NCBI GenBank assembly: GCA_000435615.1
Contig: FR881933.1
Location: forward strand, 11,568 to 19,247
Direction: 5' to 3'
Source: Firmicutes bacterium CAG:238
Lineage (GTDB): Bacteria; Bacillota; Clostridia; Peptostreptococcales; Anaerovoracaceae
Length of the DNA stretch: 7,680 nucleotides
Of the stretch, positions 5,892 to 7,680 are shown one piece after another (the stretch's first letter is position 1; the number at the start of each line of letters is the position of its first letter). The notes under the pieces were generated by a model. The model was not told the origin of the DNA. It was given only the letters and a program-made list of their open reading frames with translations, and ran no database searches. The position numbers were made by a program, and so were the translations under genes.

Positions 5892-6785
5892 TCACAAGAA
5901 AAAAGCAAGTTTTTTGTAGCCGGAAACCCACTTGCACGCACACGCGTAGAACGCTTCTGCGGCACTTGACAGAAGCTGCCGGCTGCGGCATGCAATTCCT
6001 AAATCTCGATATCCCGGTGGCTCAAGCGGCACCGCTTTTATCTTTCGTGAAAATCCCTCGAGCATCATCATGGACATGAGGCTCGTCCCAAGCCCCTGCT
6101 CAACCATAGCAATTACGGCATGGTCGTCGCTCTCCATGAATCGTGCGTCGGGCTCGATTCTGTTTTGATTCAAAATTGCGGTAATTTCGTCCTCGACACC
6201 CTCATTGAGCGCAATATACGGCAGTTCCGGCAGCATGGTTATCGGGAACTTCGGAAGCGATGCGAGCGGATCGTCCTCCGCAAAAATACTTACAATCGGA
6301 TCCCGATACAGGAAGTCCGCCTCAAGCTCCTGCTTGGTCGGATACGCAACGAAGCCCACATCGACACGCCCGTCGGAAATCCAGCTGACAATCTGTGCGT
6401 CCGTTCCGTGCAGGAGTTCAAAACGGATTCCCGGGTGTTTGTCGTGAAATTCCTTAATAATCCCCGGAAGCCACTGTGCCGAAACGCTGTTGAAGGTCCC
6501 GACCCGAATGAGTCCGTCCCGCAATCCGTTGATTTCGTCTATGTGCTCTGCCAGTCTTCTTTGGTCGTGAAGCACCGTCCGGATATCGGGAAGCAGTCTT
6601 TCCCCCTCCGGGGTAAGCTGCACGCCGTTACGCCCTCTCATGAGAAGGCGCACACCCCATTCCTCTTCCAGGGAACTCAGTGCCCGCGTAAGCCCGGACT
6701 GACTGTACCCCAGTTCTTCTGCTGCCTGCGTCATTGTTCCCGCCTCGACAGCCTTTACAAATGCCTCATATTGTCCGAAATTCAT
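5892..6785 (-). CDS. LysR-family transcriptional regulator
   Basis: The 297-residue product has normal LysR length and architecture. The N-terminal winged helix-turn-helix covers about 1-60, with the recognition part MTQAAEELGYSQSGLTRALSSLEEEWG (18-44) and the wing RGRNGVQLTPEG (50-61). A linker helix (about 62-88) leads to the two-lobed effector-binding domain starting at LIRVGTFNSVSAQWLPGII (92-110), with the second-lobe segment VIAMVEQGLGTSLMS near residue 230. The effector is unknown. The start ATG (6783-6785) has a GGAGG Shine-Dalgarno at 6793-6797, 7 bases upstream. It is divergent from ddaH with overlapping promoters, so ddaH and lysR itself are the probable targets, possibly with an arginine-related ligand (inference). 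No convincing terminator separates it from rho, so some read-through into the rho operon is possible. The last residues, KKLAFFL, come from an A/T-rich stretch and may be a lineage-specific tail. Confidence 0.93.
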   Translation of the reverse strand: MNFGQYEAFVKAVEAGTMTQAAEELGYSQSGLTRALSSLEEEWGVRLLMRGRNGVQLTPEGERLLPDIRTVLHDQRRLAEHIDEINGLRDGLIRVGTFNSVSAQWLPGIIKEFHDKHPGIRFELLHGTDAQIVSWISDGRVDVGFVAYPTKQELEADFLYRDPIVSIFAEDDPLASLPKFPITMLPELPYIALNEGVEDEITAILNQNRIEPDARFMESDDHAVIAMVEQGLGTSLMSMMMLEGFSRKIKAVPLEPPGYRDLGIACRSRQLLSSAAEAFYACACKWVSGYKKLAFFL

Positions 6786-6808
6786 TTCACAGCCTCCATA
6801 TATGCGTA

Positions 6809-6831
6809 TTTATCATGGAAAACATGAAAAA
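6809..6831. promoter_or_regulatory. Imperfect dyad, candidate LysR operator
   Basis: TTTATCATG (6809-6817) and CATGAAAAA (6823-6831) are inverted copies matching at 8 of 9 positions around a 5-base spacer. The centre lies about 54 bases before the predicted ddaH start and just upstream of its -35. LysR proteins typically bind such dyads near -65. The site does not fit the exact T-N11-A spacing, so the assignment is tentative. Confidence 0.4.
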
Positions 6832-6838
6832 CTTGCGT

Positions 6839-6867
6839 TTTACAAATCTTTAATTTTATTATATGCT
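6839..6867 (+). promoter_or_regulatory. Probable ddaH promoter
   Basis: TTTACA (6839-6844), a 17-base spacer and TATGCT (6862-6867) give a moderate sigma-A promoter with a start near 6874 and a leader of about 43 bases. The -10 is imperfect, as is common for activator-dependent genes. An alternative reading is TTGCGT (6833-6838), 18 bases, TATTAT (6857-6862). Confidence 0.55.
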
Positions 6868-6885
6868 ATGGACATAAAAAGTCAA
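6858..6885 (-). promoter_or_regulatory. lysR promoter overlapping the ddaH promoter
   Basis: On the minus strand TTGACT (6880-6885), a 16-base spacer and a perfect TATAAT (6858-6863) point toward lysR, with a start near 6851. Its -10 overlaps the ddaH -10, and its -35 lies beyond the ddaH start, so polymerase cannot occupy both promoters at once. Confidence 0.7.
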
Positions 6886-6916
6886 ACAAAAATCTTTTCG
6901 AGGAGGGATATATCCA

Positions 6917-7680
6917 ATGTTTACAAAAGCAATTACGAAGAAGCCTTGCAAGGCACTCATCAACGGTATTTCAACCGCGCAGTTCGGTGAGGGCACGCCT
7001 GACTATGAGAAAGCTGTCAAGCAGCACGATAAATATGTGGAAACGCTCAGAAGCCTCGGACTTGAAGTGACCGACCTTGAGGCTGATGAAAGATTCCCGG
7101 ATTCCTGCTTCGTTGAAGACCCTGCGGTTGTCATGGAACGCTGTGCAATCATCACAAACCCTGCAACGGACTCCAGAAATGCCGAAAAGTTTGAAATCAT
7201 CAAGACCATTCGGAAATTCTATGACGAAGAACAGATTTTCCATATCGAAGCACCGGGCACTTTAGAGGGCGGCGATGTTATGAGAGTCGGCGATCATTTC
7301 TATGTAGGGCTTTCAGACAGAACCAACGCAGAAGGCGCAAAGCAGTTCAATGACATCGTAACAAAGTTCGGTTACACATCATCCACAGTACCTGTGACAG
7401 AGGGACTTCACCTCAAGGATTTCGCTATCTATCTGGAAAACAACAATATGCTTGTTACGGAAACGATGAACAAAGAAGAAGCATTTAAAGGCTTTAACCG
7501 TTTCGTGGTTGATGCGGACGAGCTTTATGCAGTCAACAGCCTGAATATCAACGGCACGGTTCTCGTACCTGCAGGCTATCCGAAAACACAGAAAATCATC
7601 GAAGACCTCGGCTACCCTGTAATCCTCATGGATACCAACGAATTCCGTTTGATTGACGGAAGCCTTACCTGCTTATCATT
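6917..7680 (+). CDS. ddaH: Dimethylarginine dimethylaminohydrolase-family protein, last codons beyond window
   Basis: DDAH hydrolyses N-omega-methylated arginines to citrulline and a methylamine; it belongs to the guanidino-modifying superfamily with arginine deiminase. The 254 visible residues align along their whole length with the Pseudomonas aeruginosa enzyme as I remember it. Shared blocks include DERFPDSCFVEDP (57-69), IEAPGTLEGGD (110-120), GDHFYVGLSDRTNAEGA (125-141) and VPAGYPKT (217-224). The catalytic residues are present at a constant offset of 3: Glu117, His165 (in GLHLKD) and the nucleophile Cys252 (in SLTCLS). The frame runs off the window just after the active-site Cys, so only a few residues should be missing. 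The start ATG has a perfect AGGAGG (6901-6906) 10 bases upstream. Transcription is divergent from lysR. The methylarginine substrate is inferred by similarity; a related guanidino compound is possible. Confidence 0.92.
   Translation, partial: MFTKAITKKPCKALINGISTAQFGEGTPDYEKAVKQHDKYVETLRSLGLEVTDLEADERFPDSCFVEDPAVVMERCAIITNPATDSRNAEKFEIIKTIRKFYDEEQIFHIEAPGTLEGGDVMRVGDHFYVGLSDRTNAEGAKQFNDIVTKFGYTSSTVPVTEGLHLKDFAIYLENNNMLVTETMNKEEAFKGFNRFVVDADELYAVNSLNINGTVLVPAGYPKTQKIIEDLGYPVILMDTNEFRLIDGSLTCLS

Noticed and set aside
5899..5915. Possible lysR terminator (AAAAAA-CTTGC-TTTTTT)
   Set aside because: The stem has only A-T pairs, lies inside the coding end of lysR, and has no T run behind it. It is too weak to call.
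6120..6827. 235-residue plus-strand open frame antisense to lysR
   Set aside because: It is the complement of a clear LysR coding region and has no domain or ribosome binding site.

Overview
The window reads as chromosomal DNA of an anaerobic Firmicute, most likely a member of Clostridia. This rests on the gene set (rho, yqhQ/DUF1385, prmC, rpmE, prfA and a Sua5/YrdC gene together), on AGGAGG-type ribosome binding sites, on sigma-A-like promoters and on a moderate, mid-40s GC content judged by eye. The genus cannot be named from the sequence alone. Coding density is high: no gene-free stretch exceeds about 130 bases, and I see no mobile element, CRISPR array, tRNA or rRNA.

Positions 1-5784 hold a leftward cluster concerned mainly with ending transcription and translation. 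In transcription order it is rho (termination factor), yqhQ (DUF1385 membrane protein of unknown function), prmC (methylates the GGQ glutamine of release factors), an iron-sulfur-type flavoprotein, rpmE (ribosomal protein L31), prfA (RF1, a PrmC substrate) and a cut-off tsaC/ywlC (threonylcarbamoyl-AMP synthase for tRNA t6A). The first four genes are tightly packed: gaps of 21 and 5 bases and one 4-base ATGA overlap. rpmE is a separate unit, with a strong extended -10 promoter, a leader that can fold, and a hairpin plus T-tract terminator behind it. prfA begins right after that terminator with no room for its own promoter, so termination read-through probably sets RF1 and TsaC levels.

Positions 5892-7680 hold a LysR-family regulator (leftward) and a divergent ddaH gene (rightward, cut off a few codons from its expected end). 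The ddaH product closely resembles dimethylarginine dimethylaminohydrolase, with its catalytic Glu, His and Cys in place. The 131-base gap holds two overlapping, oppositely directed promoters and an imperfect dyad, the usual layout for a LysR regulator controlling its neighbour.

Most of the window is conserved housekeeping and I found no clearly new multi-gene system. The points most worth a second look are the foldable rpmE leader, the terminator in front of prfA, the Rho protein whose N-terminal helical domain is replaced by an acidic tail, the hairpin next to the rho ribosome binding site, the flavoprotein inside the cluster, and the LysR-ddaH pair.
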